From: Tridacna crocea
Taxonomy: Eukaryota > Mollusca > Bivalvia > Cardiida > Cardiidae
Direction of reading: 5' to 3'
Length of the DNA stretch: 64,000 bases
Assembly: GCA_943736015.1 (NCBI GenBank)
Contig: OX031060.1
Span: 950,001-1,014,000, forward strand
Shown here: positions 1-10,935 of the stretch, in pieces
Numbering within the stretch: the first letter of the stretch is position 1
How the letters are laid out: each line of letters begins with the position of its first letter
Made by a program: the position numbers and the translations under genes
Notes under the pieces: model-generated
Databases searched by the model: none
What the model was told of the DNA's origin: nothing
The model's input: the letters and a program-made list of their open reading frames with translations, nothing else

Positions 1-291
1 CAATGTTTTCAAACATTTCCAGAACAATCTACAGAATTTAAGTCGCATTAAATTTGTCGTCTGCAAATGCTTTCAATTTGAACCAGTCTTAAATTTTGTC
101 GTTTGATATAGGGTTTATAAAGGGAAGCTTATGATTTGTGTACCAAGGGTTAATTTTTCGCTGATGAAGAAAGATCAAGAGGATACCATCGTTACCTTGA
201 TTCCGCCATAAACTGTTGGCAGGAAGTCGGTGTGACGTAAAACACAAGTATAAACCAAATATTCTGATAACGTGATTACAGATCAGCTTCG

Positions 292-520
292 TTAACGCTT
301 TCCCAAACAATCCCTGGTTTTTATGGATCTGGAATAGCAGCCTTTTGAAAACATTGTGGGAAAAGGAGAAAATGCTGATAACCAGCATTTTCTCCTTTTC
401 CCACAATGTTTTCTACCCTATCATAGACAGAAATCATCTTTTCAGCAAGAGGTGAATTGTTGTCTGCAAATGCTTACAATTTGGTCTAGTCCAAAAATTT
501 GTCGTTTGGGAAAGGGTTAA
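292..520 (+). mobile_element. TTAA foldback MITE, full length
   Basis: 229 bp including TTAA at both ends. Central hairpin with a gctgataaccagc centre. Its right TTAA (517-520) is also the left TTAA of the next element. Confidence 0.85.
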
Positions 521-967
521 CGCCCGGACGACAAAACTTTAGAATTGTCTAAATTGAAAGGAATTTTGCAGACGAGAAAATAAATGTAACTTAACCCATT
601 ACCACACAATCCCTACTTTTGACGCCCCTAAGAAAGAAGCCTTTGGAAAACATTGTGGGAAAAGGAGAAAATGCTGCTAACCAGCATTGTCTCCTTTTCC
701 CACAATGCTTTCTACCCTTCCCAGATCAAATTCCAAATTTTCAGTGAGTTCTATTTTGTTGTCTGCAAATTCTTTCAATTTGGACGAGTCTAAAATTTTG
801 TCGTTTGGTAATGAGTTAAACATTGAAATTTGCCCAGGGCAAGGAAGAAAACCTTGTGGGAAAAGAAGGAAATGCTGGTTACCACAATATTCTCCTTTTC
901 CCACATGTTTTCGAAGGCTTCCTTTCTCGGCGTAGTTAAAAGTCAAACTTGTGTAATAAAGGGTTAA
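517..967 (-). mobile_element. TTAA foldback MITE split by a second copy
   Basis: Minus-orientation copy whose left part (517-590) and right part (820-967, ending gtgtaataaagggttaa) are separated by the complete plus-orientation copy at 591-819. Joining the flanks at one TTAA leaves an ordinary element, which shows that the inner copy inserted at TTAA and duplicated it. Confidence 0.85.
591..819 (+). mobile_element. TTAA foldback MITE, full-length type copy (family description)
   Basis: Reference copy for the dominant family. Reading order: TTAA, an end like CCCATTACCACACAATCCC, a 'gaccctgagaaagaagcc' block, the hairpin arm starting acattgtgggaaaagg, a ctggtaaccag centre, the complementary arm, a 'ctaccctt..aaacaaattt' block, 'ttttgtcgtctgcaaatgct' then 'ttcaatttggaccagtct', and TGGTAAAGAGTTAA. 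The two ends form a ~14 bp inverted repeat. Full copies measure 225-230 bp including both TTAAs. No coding capacity. TTAA duplication with ends beginning CCC/CTC is typical of piggyBac-type transposition (established for that superfamily); assignment here is inference. Confidence 0.88.
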
Positions 968-1794
968 CTCTTTGCGTTTCACAGACAACAAGATGTGATG
1001 TCGTGAACAGTGTGGATCAGGATTAGACTGCACAAAATGTACTGTCTGATCTTGGATCTACATAGTTCGATTTGTCGTGAAGTATATTTGTCTGAAGAAC
1101 AGATGATATGCAATATTTTGTGTATTACCTGTAGACAAACTCAACTAAGCCTTGGAATTTTAGGCCCTTTCAAATTGGAAGCATTTACAGGTTACATGTT
1201 TACTGTTGCTTAAACGATTAGAGTTATCTTCAAAAAGTAGAAAACATTGTGGGAAAAGGATAAAATGCTGCTTATCAGTATTTTCTCCTTTGCCCACAAT
1301 ATTTTCATAAGCCCTTTTCCCAGGATTCTTCGGAAAAGGATCAAAATAAGGGATGAACAATAGACTATCATATTTAACGATCATTTTGTTACCAGTTGTT
1401 ATTATATCTATTACTGCTGCAAAACGGTTTTGTTACTTATTACTTGAACTTACTCGAATCTTGTAACAATATCAAACGCGTCTTATATCTCTGAATGAAT
1501 TACACAAAGTGATAAAATAATTATCCAAAATGGTTTATATGTGGCTTACATTGAGCAGACTACGAAAAGAGAAGGGTCCAACTAAACAAACGATAAATGG
1601 AAGAGAAGCCAAGAAATGCAAGAAGCGAACTTCCCCCACCCCCCACTCGTGTTAGTCAATGTTTGTAAGCATGTAAGCACTGTCATAGGCTAGACGTAGC
1701 TGATCCTCTCTTTTAAGGAAATTATGTATAGGTGCTCTGTGCGCTGTGCACTGACCTCCCGGGTTTTGTAACTAAAATAAAGTTGTAAACGAGG

Positions 1795-1989
1795 TTTGCG
1801 TAAAGTGTCTTCTCGGATCAGCCTGCGCAGTCCGTGCACGCTAATTCGAGACGGCACTTTCTGTTTTTATGTAATTTTCTGTTTTTCGCAAGTCTACTGA
1901 AGCACAATATCTAATGTAGTCGTAAAGTGCCGTCTCAGATCAGCCTGCGAGCACCTCGCAGGCTGATCCGACACGACACTTTACGCAAA
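1795..1989. mobile_element. Foldback element, 'gatcagcctgcg' family
   Basis: Ends are inverted repeats: tttgcgtaaagtg at the left and cactttacgcaaa at the right, each followed inward by a gatcagcctgcg / cgcaggctgatc block. A further internal copy of the arm begins near 1921, so one arm is duplicated. I associate this sequence with bivalve genomes; that link is from memory. Confidence 0.7.
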
Positions 1990-2807
1990 TGTCCGATACC
2001 CCTTTTCGCGTGTTGTAAGCCAAATGGTGTAGGAGTATAGGGATAAGGCTGTGGCAGGCTTTCAAATAATTAAAAGGGCGGGAACAAAAGATTATTGCCC
2101 CCCCACCCACCTCCCCCTTTTAGCAAATTTTAATTTCCTTCTGCACAAAATAGTTTCGTGTCGGGTGAAAATAACTCTCTCAAGTCCCTTTCCCCTTTGT
2201 ACAATAATTTCCTTCCTCTCTGCTGTAGCGTCCCGTTGTTAGGGTACTCAAAAGTTTCAGGAACGTATGGATTACGGAGGTCGATGTGTTACCGGAGTAC
2301 TTATCCAAGTTCAAACCACAAAATATTTGCAATTGCCCGGAATCTTATTTGGTAAACCAATCCAAATTTTGAAGCTTTGCTATTACCCCCTTAGACTGCT
2401 GAACGCGAACGTCTTGCGGACAGTGTAGACCAAGATGAGCCTGTGCAGAAAGTGAAGTCTGATCTTGGATCTACATTGTCCGATAAAGAGATATTTTCAA
2501 CAAAAAAAAACAGAGAAAAATGTCTGAAACAGCGGTATTTGGGGTTTTAATACCAACTTGAAATTTCCATTAAACTTATTGAAGCAGGTTACACAATAAA
2601 CGTATGATGTAGAACTAGACATGCGTTCCAAGCATAGCTATTTGTAATATTTGGTAATTGTTGTTTTCCGGTTCATGCCAGCCAACTGTCTTCAGGAATT
2701 CATTCCTTTACATCTAAAGCAGCCAAGGGCAAGAAGAATTTCATAAGAAAAGAACAAAATTGATATCACTTTAATTTCAAGACCATTTTGGCAAGAATAA
2801 TCAACAC

Positions 2808-2883
2808 CGTAACGGGCAACGTATATTCAAGATCAGACTCCACGTTCTGTGCAGTCTGATCTTGAATATACGTTGTCCGTTAC
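2808..2883. repeat. Long hairpin, 'gatcagactgca' family
   Basis: Arms of about 30 nt (gtaacgggcaacgtatattc and gaatatacgttgtccgttac, continuing into gatcagact / agtctgatc) around a short loop. Shorter or decayed relatives with gatcagactgcac..gtgcagtctgatc lie near 1010-1070, 2400-2490, 3365-3425, 24405-24455, 36415-36475 and 48055-48110. Confidence 0.7.
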
Positions 2884-3179
2884 TCTGTGATGTCTGAAAT
2901 TTTATCAACATTTTCTGCTACAGCTTATAAAGTTGTTCTGGAATAACTAAGGATTTACAAGACAATAAACGCCAACAAAATGTCAGGTTCTTGGTTATAC
3001 AGCAATGATTGTCAAAATGTGTTTGACGTTAAGTGATTATATATTACTGGCAAAGTCTTCCCTCAGAGGGCAGAATAAACCCAGCAGATATTTAAGAAAT
3101 ACAACCAAAATCATTTCAATTCCATGGCTACTTTTGTCTACAGTTTTTCAGCAAAGAGGACATTGAATGTTAAAGATCA

Positions 3180-3377
3180 GGGCCCGTATTCACCAACCAC
3201 TCTTTAGAACGTTCTTTGTCTTATTCTTCAGAATGTTCTACATTTGTAAGTAACACAACTTCTGATTGGCTAAACCATTCGGTTTAGCCAATCAGAAGTT
3301 ATGTTACTTACAAATTTGGAAAACCTTGGAGAGTAAGAATAAGAATATTCTCAAGAATGGTTGGTGAATACGGGCCC
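3180..3377. mobile_element. GGGCCC-ended foldback MITE, copy 1
   Basis: Nearly perfect palindromic element of 198 bp: gggcccgtattcaccaacca at the left, tggttggtgaatacgggccc at the right, arms continuing to a ggctaaaccattcggtttagcc centre. Two other copies lie in this window. Confidence 0.85.
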
Positions 3378-3594
3378 TGGCTGCATCTTTTGTGCAGCCT
3401 GATCTTGATCTACAATGGCCGAAAATGTAACTGCAGTTGTGAGAAGGGAGTTAAGGGTTTAAGGTTCTCCTGACGTTAACAATAATGCAATGCACTTTTG
3501 AGTCATAAGTTACTGAACCCATCGGGAAAGATGCCTTTTTTAGGAGAGAAAAAAAAAACTGCAAGAAAAGGAGAGGTTGATAGATTGTTTGATT

Positions 3595-3760
3595 TATTGT
3601 TTGGTGATAAACGCTGTTTTCAATATTATTTCAGTTATATCGCGGCAGCCAGTGCAGTTATCCATGATTTCCTGGAGACGCTTCACCAGTACTTCGGACA
3701 AATTTCTTTCCAAGCCACTGGCTGCTTTCCCACTTAACAAGAAAAGGGTCATAAAACAAT
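3595..3760 (+). repeat. Dispersed repeat, 'atttcagttatatcgcggcagcc' family
   Basis: Blocks 'caatattatttcagttatat', 'gtgcagttatccatgatttcc' and 'tctttccaagccactggctgct' recur at 20136-20179 plus 21629-21742, 47830-47935, 50450-50570 and, reversed, around 16500-16610. Probably the body of an old SINE or MITE; class not resolved. Confidence 0.6.
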
Positions 3761-4061
3761 GTTTTTCGTCCTATATACAACAAAATGCCATTATATGACC
3801 CACACCTAATTCGCTGTCTGCGATCGCTTAAATCTGGAAAGTAAAAAAAAAATACTCGACTGATACAAGTCACTGTGTACGTTGTAACGGCTGAGTCAAG
3901 GTGGCTTGGTAAAATCTTGGAACTCCTGGGTGTGCTTTTGACCAACCACTTTGGCTCAGCCATAACAACATACACATTTCACTTTTTTAAAACTCGAGAT
4001 TGTGTGGTAAAGTGTTAAACTTTAAACCAATGGAATACATATATCACCGAGTTAAGAGATC

Positions 4062-4244
4062 GGTTTGTATTCACCAACCATTCTTATAAGAACATTGTTT
4101 GTCTTATTCTTCAGAATTTTGTCAGTGTGAAAGTAACAGAACTTCTGATTGGCCAAACCATTCGGTTTAGCCAATCAGAAGTTCTGTTACTTTCACAGTT
4201 AAAAAATCTTGAAGAGTAAGACAAAGAATGTTTTTAAGAATCCG
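4062..4244. mobile_element. GGGCCC-ended foldback MITE, copy 2 (diverged ends)
   Basis: Starts cggtttgtattcaccaacca and folds around the same gccaaaccattcggtttagcc centre. The outer right end is worn. It ends about 140 bp before the transgelin CH exon at 4388. Confidence 0.75.
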
Positions 4245-4387
4245 GAGATGGAAGAAAAGTAGGATATGCAAGTCCACCAATCCAAAGAAATTTTCTGGCT
4301 GGATCCTCCTATCATTCCCATCACAATCATTAATATCGTTGTCTGTTGTTGTTATCATCATCATTAATTCTATTTTCATTTCTACAG

Positions 4388-4503
4388 AGAGATCCAGAAC
4401 AAGAGGAACAAGTACTAGAATGGATCGAGGGTAATCTTGGACAAAAATTAAGTAGAGATGTCGAGTATCCAGACATGATTAAAGATGGAATCGCCTTGTG
4501 CGA
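4388..4503 (+). CDS. Transgelin/calponin-like protein, CH-domain exon (first exon in window)
   Basis: Internal exon of a calponin-homology (CH) domain protein of the transgelin / Mp20 / calponin group, small actin-binding proteins of muscle and cytoskeleton. It follows a ctacag acceptor and ends at ga|gtaagt, leaving two bases that complete an Asp codon in the next exon. The reading begins R-D-P-E-Q-E-E and contains VLEWIEGNLG and DMIKDGIALC, the usual start of a type-3 CH domain. Together with the exons at 5138 and 8911 it gives about 168 residues; family members are usually 180-200, so only a short N-terminal exon is missing. Strand, phases and domain order agree across all three exons. Whether it is transgelin-like or a longer calponin paralogue cannot be settled without the first exon. 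Confidence 0.9.
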
Positions 4504-4635
4504 GTAAGTGTAATTTTTGTGAAGGATTTTCGTAAGTTATTTACAACATTTTTTTAGTACTGTACAAATATGACCTTTTATGCACCGGAAAAGGGGAGTT
4601 TGAAATACATCTTGAGAACAGAGCTGTAGTTGCTA

Positions 4636-4850
4636 GGTCCGAGAAATTGCTCTAGAATTGTCGTCTGCGTTGTCTGCGCAAGATTCGACCTGTCTTATAT
4701 GACGCATTACTCCCCTTCACCCTTCCCCTTTCCCCCTGCCCACATTGGGTGGATTGTTTTTATACCCGCTAATGAAATAGCAATGAAGAAAATGGCTATT
4801 ATCAATACGTTTGAAGAGAAATCAGGCCTGTTTTAGCTCCAGATAACCAG
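4636..4850. repeat. Dispersed repeat, 'cgacctgtcttatatga' family
   Basis: Lies in intron 2 of the transgelin-like gene. The same ordered blocks (ttgtctgcgc, cgacctgtcttatatga, a tattatcaatacgtttga block, caggcctgttttagctcc) recur at 49005-49300, 55318-55690 and 59858-60200, so this is an interspersed repeat. Class is unknown; no terminal structure or coding content was recognised. Confidence 0.6.
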
Positions 4851-4988
4851 CATTTTCTCCTTTGCCCACAATGTTTTCTACTAGATATCAATGGCAAAAT
4901 CTGTCATTTGATTCACCTTTAATTTGTCGCCAGCAAATGCTTTCAATTTGGACCAGTCTATTTATCTTATTGTTTGATAAAGAGTTAT
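4838..4988 (+). mobile_element. TTAA foldback MITE, right part
   Basis: Only the part from the hairpin centre to the right end is present (ccagcattttctcc through tgataaagagtta). Its left part is replaced by the preceding dispersed repeat. Confidence 0.75.
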
Positions 4989-5137
4989 GTACATGTATTT
5001 ACGTGTATTACATGTAATTTAAGTGTATTGAAATTTAAAACCAATAAAATATTTGAAGACATTGATGCTGACCTCTACTGGCTTCTTTTGTAAACAAGCC
5101 AAACTATTCAAAGTAATGTCATTTGTCTTTATTTTAG

Positions 5138-5342
5138 CCTTATGAACAAGTTAATGCCAGGAAGTGTAAAGAAAATTGACAGGAAAGGTGGCGGCTTTGC
5201 CCTGATGCAAAACATTGAGAGATTTAACAAAGCTGCTGAGAAGTACGGTGTACCAGTACGAGAATTGTTTCAGACCGTTGATCTTTGGGAGAAAAAGAAT
5301 GTTCCTGCAGTGACCTTGTGTTTGTTTGCGCTGGCCCGAGAG
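5138..5342 (+). CDS. Transgelin/calponin-like protein, second CH-domain exon
   Basis: Follows a polypyrimidine tract and attttag acceptor; its first base completes the Asp codon left open by the exon ending at 4503. It encodes L-M-N-K-L-M-P-G-S-V-K-K-I and ends in TLCLFALARE before gtaagt, in phase 0. The NKL.PGSVKKI block and the closing LFALARE helix are hallmarks of transgelin-type CH domains. The ATG visible at 5142 is an internal Met, not a start. Confidence 0.92.
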
Positions 5343-5417
5343 GTAAGTGACCGTTCAGTGGCTGGTCAGCTTTATTCGAGGAGTTTGTATACATTTAAAT
5401 TCATTAGATACAAACTG

Positions 5418-5710
5418 GTTAACTCTCTACCAAACAATACAGGGCCCGTATTCAGCAACCGCTCTTAAAAAAGTTCTTGGTCTTATTCTCCAGAATTTTC
5501 TATATTTGTAAACAACACAACCTCTGATTAGCTAAATAATTTGGTTTAGCCAATCAAAAGTTGTGTTACTCACAAATCTAGAAAACCTTGGAAAATAAGA
5601 CTGAGAATATTCACAAGAATGGTTGGTGAATACGGACCTTGCTGGTTTTTACAACCCGGAGATAAAAACCTTTTGAAAACATTGTGGGAAAAGGAGAAAA
5701 TGCTGGTAAC
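5418..5710 (+). mobile_element. TTAA foldback MITE, interrupted by another foldback element
   Basis: The left end (TTAACTCTCTACCAAACAAT) stops at 5440. The rest of the left arm resumes at 5639 (tggtttttacaaccc) and runs to the hairpin centre, where the copy is cut off at about 5710. The gap is filled exactly by the GGGCCC foldback element at 5441-5638. Confidence 0.75.
5441..5638. mobile_element. GGGCCC-ended foldback MITE, copy 3
   Basis: 198 bp element with long inverted arms: gggcccgtattca at the left and tgaatacggacc at the right, folding around a ttggtttagccaatc centre. It is the same length as the copy at 3180-3377 and sits inside a TTAA element, which marks its ends clearly. Confidence 0.8.
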
Positions 5711-7419
5711 AGCAGTTAAAGTAGTATACATGTAACTGCTGCCATCAAAAATTTGTTGGGCAGTGTTAAACATATCTGCACAGATTGTTGTACGGATTAT
5801 GGTTGTATATGTCTTAGAAAATGGTCTCTTTCGCCTGTTTCTAGGCTTTGCCTATTTTCATATTAAATTGTGCGACTTTTAGAAGCTCTTGTATTTCATG
5901 AACACTTTTTCATTCTCTCCACTCTGTTTGCACTGATTTACGTCGATTGGAAGATGCGCAGGACACGTACCAAAACCGGCTAAATAAGAAAGAAATTTTA
6001 TGGTCGAAGGGAGAAAACTCGTGTTTACTGTCATAACTTTTTCATTTTCATGACAGAGTCACTTCCCTTATATTCGTAGACTGCATAAACCCGAAGACGA
6101 ATAAACATCATTGCAGCCTGTGAAGACGACCAGTATCGAAAAACAAATGTTCGTAGAGTTGTCATTATTTCTGGTAAAGTTTAATGAAGAATTGAATATG
6201 CTGCTACTTCTGAAAATATCAAGACAGAAGACGAAAGAAAGAAAAACCAATTGCAGACGCGGTTACTATTTTGTTAACAGGTGGTGGTCTCCCTTGTAGT
6301 TCGTCACATTTGTAAACAAGGCAACCGCCGGAATTTAAACTTGGAAGTAGACTAACAATTTGATTATCAAAGTAAGACCTCACGCAGAATCCAAATGTAT
6401 TTTTACAACTAAATTTATCAAGTGATGAATGTATACGATAAATAAGCTTGATTATGTTACAATATTTAATCTAATGAACCAACAACATGTTTTCGTTCAA
6501 TTAGGTTTTCGAGGTTATCAATAAATATCGTTAATTAATGTGGGCTGATTTGTCGAATTCAAATCATTTCTTTGATCATTGACCGTAAGAAACAGGAGAC
6601 AGATAGTGAAAGCATACAGGTCTGAATCTTCCAAGCTAATAAATGGAAATGAAAGCCATGCTTTTTCCCGATTTTATTAATGTTAAACCCGGTTTAGACC
6701 CCCCCCCCCTCCTTTTTTTGTGGAAGGGGGTTGTAAGAAGAGAGGTCAACTCTCTTTTAATTTGAACACTTAATCGCTGAGACAATAAATTGAACACTTA
6801 ATTCCTGCGACAATAAATTGATTTGATTAAGATAACGCTACCTTTGACTGAAAAATACCAGCGGGGAAACCATCAATACAGAGTTAACTCGGCTGTAAAC
6901 TTACAAATGAACGTGCAGGCTGATCTTGATTCTACATGGTCCATTCAGAACATTTTTCAAAAAGAAAATTCCTTTGAAATAGCAAAGATTGGGTTTCAAA
7001 ATCGGCTTGAAAGTCTTATTCTACTTATTTAGCAGCATAAGTGTTAAGAGAGGATCCGTGATTTTCAATAGACTGTATGGGTATAAATTAACGCTGCAGC
7101 GGTTTTTAAAGTTTCGTTGTGACTGTTTGTAATGGTTGGAAAAAAGACTATTCCGGTGGTGGGGATGAGGGGGGGGGGGGGGTAACAATAAGGGAGATCA
7201 CTCTTTATAACTAATGGATACTAGATTGTGCGAGTTTTTTCCCTTTGACCTCAAAATCACTATGGAATCTGATACAGAACGTAACTGGGACAAACCTGAG
7301 AACGATCTACATCGATAATAAGGAGTTTTTTATCGTTTTTCTCTCTACTGTCTATGTCATGGTGGGGTTTCTGCTGTCCGTCCGCCTGTTTATCTGTCAA
7401 TCCATTTATATTTTTCTTG

Positions 7420-8420
7420 TTTAGGGAATAGAGTCTGGATTTCTCATAAAATTTTCTTGAAACTTACACAGTTTGTTTATCTCTTCAATAGCTTGAAACC
7501 TACTGTTTTTGACACAATTTCAACAAATAGTATGGGAAAAGTAGACATTTCAAGTCTCAAATGTCAATTTCTTGTTTATGCAACAAAGTCTACATTTATG
7601 GTCAGATTTCAGTGAAAGTTACACAGCTTCTTTATCTTATCAATAGCTTCAGCACTATTGATTTAGAAAAAAAAATCCAACCGACAATGTGAGAAAAGTA
7701 ACCATTTTAAGTTGAAAATTTCTGTTTCTTGTTAAAGCAATATTTAAGTCTGCAGTATAATCTGGTCTTTGTAAAACTTGCACAGTTTGTTGATCTCATA
7801 AATAGCTTGAACCATATTGAATTTGAAAAAAGAAATCCATCAAACAGTATGGGAAAAGTAGCCTTTTGCTGATGAAAATTTCCATTCTTTATGTTATGCA
7901 ATAAAGTCGGCATTTGAGGTCGGATTTTCATGAAACTTACACATTCACTTTTTCTTATCAAGAGCTTAAAATCTATTGATTTTGAAAAAATAATCTGACA
8001 ATCAGTATGGAAAAAGTACCCATTTAATGTTGAAAAGTTCCATTTCTTGTTAATGCAATGAAGTTAGCATTTGGGGACCGGATTTCATTAAACAAAGTTA
8101 TTTGTATCATAAACGGCTTGAAACCTATTGATTTTGAAAAAATAAAAATGTCAATCAGTGTGGGAAAAGTAGCCATTCAAAGTTTAAAATTTCCATTTCT
8201 TGTTTGGGCAATGAAGTTCACAGTGTTGATCCAATTCTGTTGAAACTTGCAAAGATTGTTTGGTTAATCAAGGAAACGAACTCTATAAAAAGTGAAGAAA
8301 ATCTAGTAAACCATTCAGAAAAAGCTGCTATTTCATGACTTAGTATTGTTAACTCAACAAAGTCCACATTATTAGTCACATTTCCTTGAAGTTTGCTAGG
8401 ATTGTGTAAGACTAGGCATA
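7420..8420. repeat. Diverged tandem array, ~155 bp unit
   Basis: The motif 'atc..atcaatagcttgaaacc' recurs near 7479, 7633, 7790, 7947 and 8097, each followed about 50 bases later by a 'tatgggaaaagta' block and then 'tttcttgtt..tgcaa'. Spacing is about 150-157 bp. Units are diverged. Non-coding, within the transgelin intron. Confidence 0.7.
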
Positions 8421-8910
8421 CTAAAACACTTTCAAATTTGGATTGGATTCCAAATATTTAGTTTTGAGAAATTGCACCTCATGTTATTTACCGTTTTTTC
8501 GATTCACCATATACCTTCTTATGCTTAGTGGGTTGAAGCCCAGTTGCAAGGACACCTTTTTTGTTTTTTTTTTTAAATTTTTACATCATAGATTCACAAT
8601 GTATGGTAGCACAATAGCAAATTCACTGCCAGTAGAGCATTTTCAGGCCCATAAGGGCCTCTATTTTTTTATTCTAGTCCAATTTTAATCTATTGAAACG
8701 TCCATTTCCTTCCATAGACCTATTGCCTACTGTTCGCAATTTTGCTGTGGATCTAGAATTTTGTTGAGTCAAAAATGTTGTCTTCTATTAAAGAATTATT
8801 ACACAACAAGCAAAGTGGCACTTCAAAGACTATTATAAAAAAGACTCCAATAAAACCACATAAAAACTTACCAAGAAATTAGTTCCATACCAGTTGATTT
8901 TCTTTTTCAG

Positions 8911-9096
8911 ACACAGAGGCATCCTGAATACAATGGACCTGTCCTCGGACCCAAAATGTCCGACCCACAACAATTTAACTTCACACCTGAACAACTTGCA
9001 GAAGCTAAATATACCGTCAGTCAACAAAGTGGTTATAACAAGGGAGAGACCCAGGCAGGCATCAACATGGGAAAGGCTAGAGGAATATATGACTAA
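8911..9096 (+). CDS. Transgelin/calponin-like protein, last exon with calponin repeat
   Basis: Follows a tctttttcag acceptor and joins the preceding exon in phase 0 to give ...FALARE-TQRHPEYNGPVLGPK, the classic linker after the CH domain. The tail contains GYNKGETQAGINMGKARGI, a single calponin-like repeat (GxNKGxxQAGxxxG pattern) that binds actin in the family, and stops at TAA 9094-9096. One repeat with a short C-terminus fits transgelin/Mp20 rather than a multi-repeat calponin. Confidence 0.93.
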   Translation, partial: TQRHPEYNGPVLGPKMSDPQQFNFTPEQLAEAKYTVSQQSGYNKGETQAGINMGKARGIYD

Positions 9097-9209
9097 TGTA
9101 TCTTTCTTGAAGAAACTTACAAATAATATAGACTCCGGCTAGTCAGTATCTGAAGACTAAACTGAAAAATTCTTACAGAGATTATGTAACTTATCACACT
9201 TCTCCAAAC

Positions 9210-9548
9210 ATAATCCTTTACCACACAATCCTCGTCTTTTAACAACCCTCAGGAAGAAGTATCAAAGTCAGAACCTATCACTGAGCCAGAATGACATTGT
9301 CGTCTGCAAATGCTGTTCTGTTTCCCAAATAATCCCTGGTTTTAAAGACCCTGAGGTAGAAACCTTTTGAAAACATTGCGGGGGAAAAGGAGAAAATGCT
9401 GGTAACCAGCATTTTCTCCTTCTCCCACAATGTTTTCTACCCTGCTGGAAACAAATTTCAACTTTTGGGTTGTTTATTTTGTCGTCTGCAAGTGCTTTCA
9501 ATTTCAATTTGGACCAGTCTAAAGTTTTGTCGTGTAGTAAAGAGTTAA
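9210..9548 (+). mobile_element. TTAA foldback MITE, deleted copy followed by full copy
   Basis: From 9210 a plus-orientation copy runs to about 9315 with its hairpin missing. A second plus copy from about 9315 to 9548 (ending tagtaaagagttaa) has an intact hairpin, with an extra G in one arm. Confidence 0.7.
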
Positions 9549-9875
9549 AGAGTGAATCCTTTACAAAACAATTCCAATTTTAATGAACCTGAGAAAGAAA
9601 GCTCTCGAAAGCATTAAAATTTTTGTTGTTATTTAAGTGGTTTCAGAAACAAATTCTCTTAAGGTGAACTAGCCTTATCATAGAAGTTTTCAAAATGTCA
9701 TAACCTAATACAATCAAAGAAACATCTTGTGTGTTTGATAAAAGAAAATATTAACATATCTTTATGTTGTGTTATGTGTGTATTACTTACTATTAGATTA
9801 AGTAGATATCCATGTGTTAGACTAAGTGAAACTTTTATATCTAGTAAATGTGTCTATTTATAGTTAGTGATATCA

Positions 9876-10102
9876 TTAACACATTACCACACAATCCCTA
9901 CTTTCGACGGCCTTGAGAAAGACGCCTTTTGAAAACATTGTGGGAAAAGGAGAAAATGCTGGTAACCAGCATTTTCTCCTTTTCCCACAATGTTTTCTAC
10001 CCTACACAAATCAAATTTCAAATTTTCAGTCACTTATTTTGTCATCTGCAAATGCTTTCGATTTGGGCAAACCGAAAATTTTGTTGTTTGGTAACGAGTT
10101 AC
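9876..10102 (+). mobile_element. TTAA foldback MITE, full length
   Basis: 227 bp with a perfect hairpin over roughly 60 nt (arms gaaaacattgtggg / cccacaatgttttc). The right TTAA has changed to TTAC. Confidence 0.88.
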
Positions 10103-10659
10103 GGGTACATCTTTATTTCATGGTTTCCAGTAGGTTATCGAGAAATATCGGTTGTTACAACCAGTGAAAATACCGATTTTTATATTCTAACTCCTCATTT
10201 GAAGACGGAAACAGTTGTTCCCGCACTCTAGTTACCCAGGTAAAATGCGCATGCCTCACAAGACTGAAATATGACGTAATTGACCTTACATCTCTCGTGC
10301 TTGACGTTATATTGTAATGCGTTGCTATGCGGAAGGGGTACGCCACAGGGAATAACCAAAAAGAACTGTACTGGATTCTGATTAAGTTTCCTCCACAAAG
10401 GGTTAAAAACATGAAATGAATAGAACATTTTTTTTTTATGGTGAAAGATCGAAATTTATGCATACATAATGAAATGTTTTATTTTCCACTGATAGTAACT
10501 TGTAGATGTTTTTAACATAGATAGCTTTAAGTTAACTTTTGTGGTTTTTTTTTTATCTTTTATGTTTGTCAATATATATTTTATTTGATTAAATGTGAGG
10601 AAAAAGTTCCATTTCAATAATTTATTATGACCCTACATTATTTGCATAAACTCTTGACT

Positions 10660-10770
10660 AACCCGCATTTTCTCCTTTTCCAACAATGTTTTCTACCCTG
10701 ATGGAATCAAATTTCAATTTTTTAGTTATTTTTACTTTTTTTTCATCTGCAACTGCCTTCAATTTAGCTG
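10660..10770 (+). mobile_element. TTAA foldback MITE, right half
   Basis: Begins in the second hairpin arm (gcattttctccttttccaac) and fades after 'ctgcaactgccttcaattta'. Confidence 0.65.
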
Positions 10771-10779
10771 CTTTTCCAC

Positions 10780-10935
10780 ATATCCAATGTCGATACAACA
10801 ATCAGCGGTGAGAGAGGAATGAATCCTGTCCCAATGACTATCATCGATCCTCAGAAAGAAATTGGTCGAGCAAGGGATCAAACTCATGACCCTGCTCTCA
10901 AGTCCTGTTCCCTACCGACTGAGCTACTGGGGCTC
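10780..10935 (-). mobile_element. tRNA-headed SINE
   Basis: On the - strand it reads like a tRNA gene: agtagctcagtcggtag matches an RNA polymerase III A box, and gagtttgatccc resembles the B box about 40 nt later, followed by a non-tRNA tail. This is the usual structure of a tRNA-derived SINE; it is not a functional tRNA, as stem pairing and length fail. Confidence 0.65.

Larger units (their letters stand above)
1..4387. other. Region upstream of / first intron of the transgelin-like gene
   Basis: No exon was found here. The expected start exon of the transgelin-like gene (about 20 codons ending in phase 0 before 4388) was looked for and not seen, so it probably lies before the window. The stretch holds TTAA foldback elements (1-119 right half, 292-520, 517-967 nested pair, decayed copy near 1220-1345), a foldback element at 1795-1989, a long hairpin at 2808-2883, two copies of a GGGCCC-ended foldback element (3180-3377, 4062-4244) and a dispersed repeat at 3595-3760. 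Confidence 0.6.
5343..8910. other. Intron 3 of the transgelin-like gene
   Basis: A 3.6 kb intron with no further coding exon; phases on both sides are 0, so none is needed. It holds a TTAA element split by a GGGCCC foldback element (5418-5710), A/T-rich unique sequence, a poly-C run near 6700, a 14-base poly-G run near 7170, and about six diverged tandem units of roughly 155 bp (7420-8420). Confidence 0.75.

Noticed and set aside
10780-10935. Possible tRNA gene (good A and B boxes)
   Set aside because: Acceptor and anticodon stems do not pair and a SINE-type tail follows; the same applies to the heads at 26160, 35470 and 61868.
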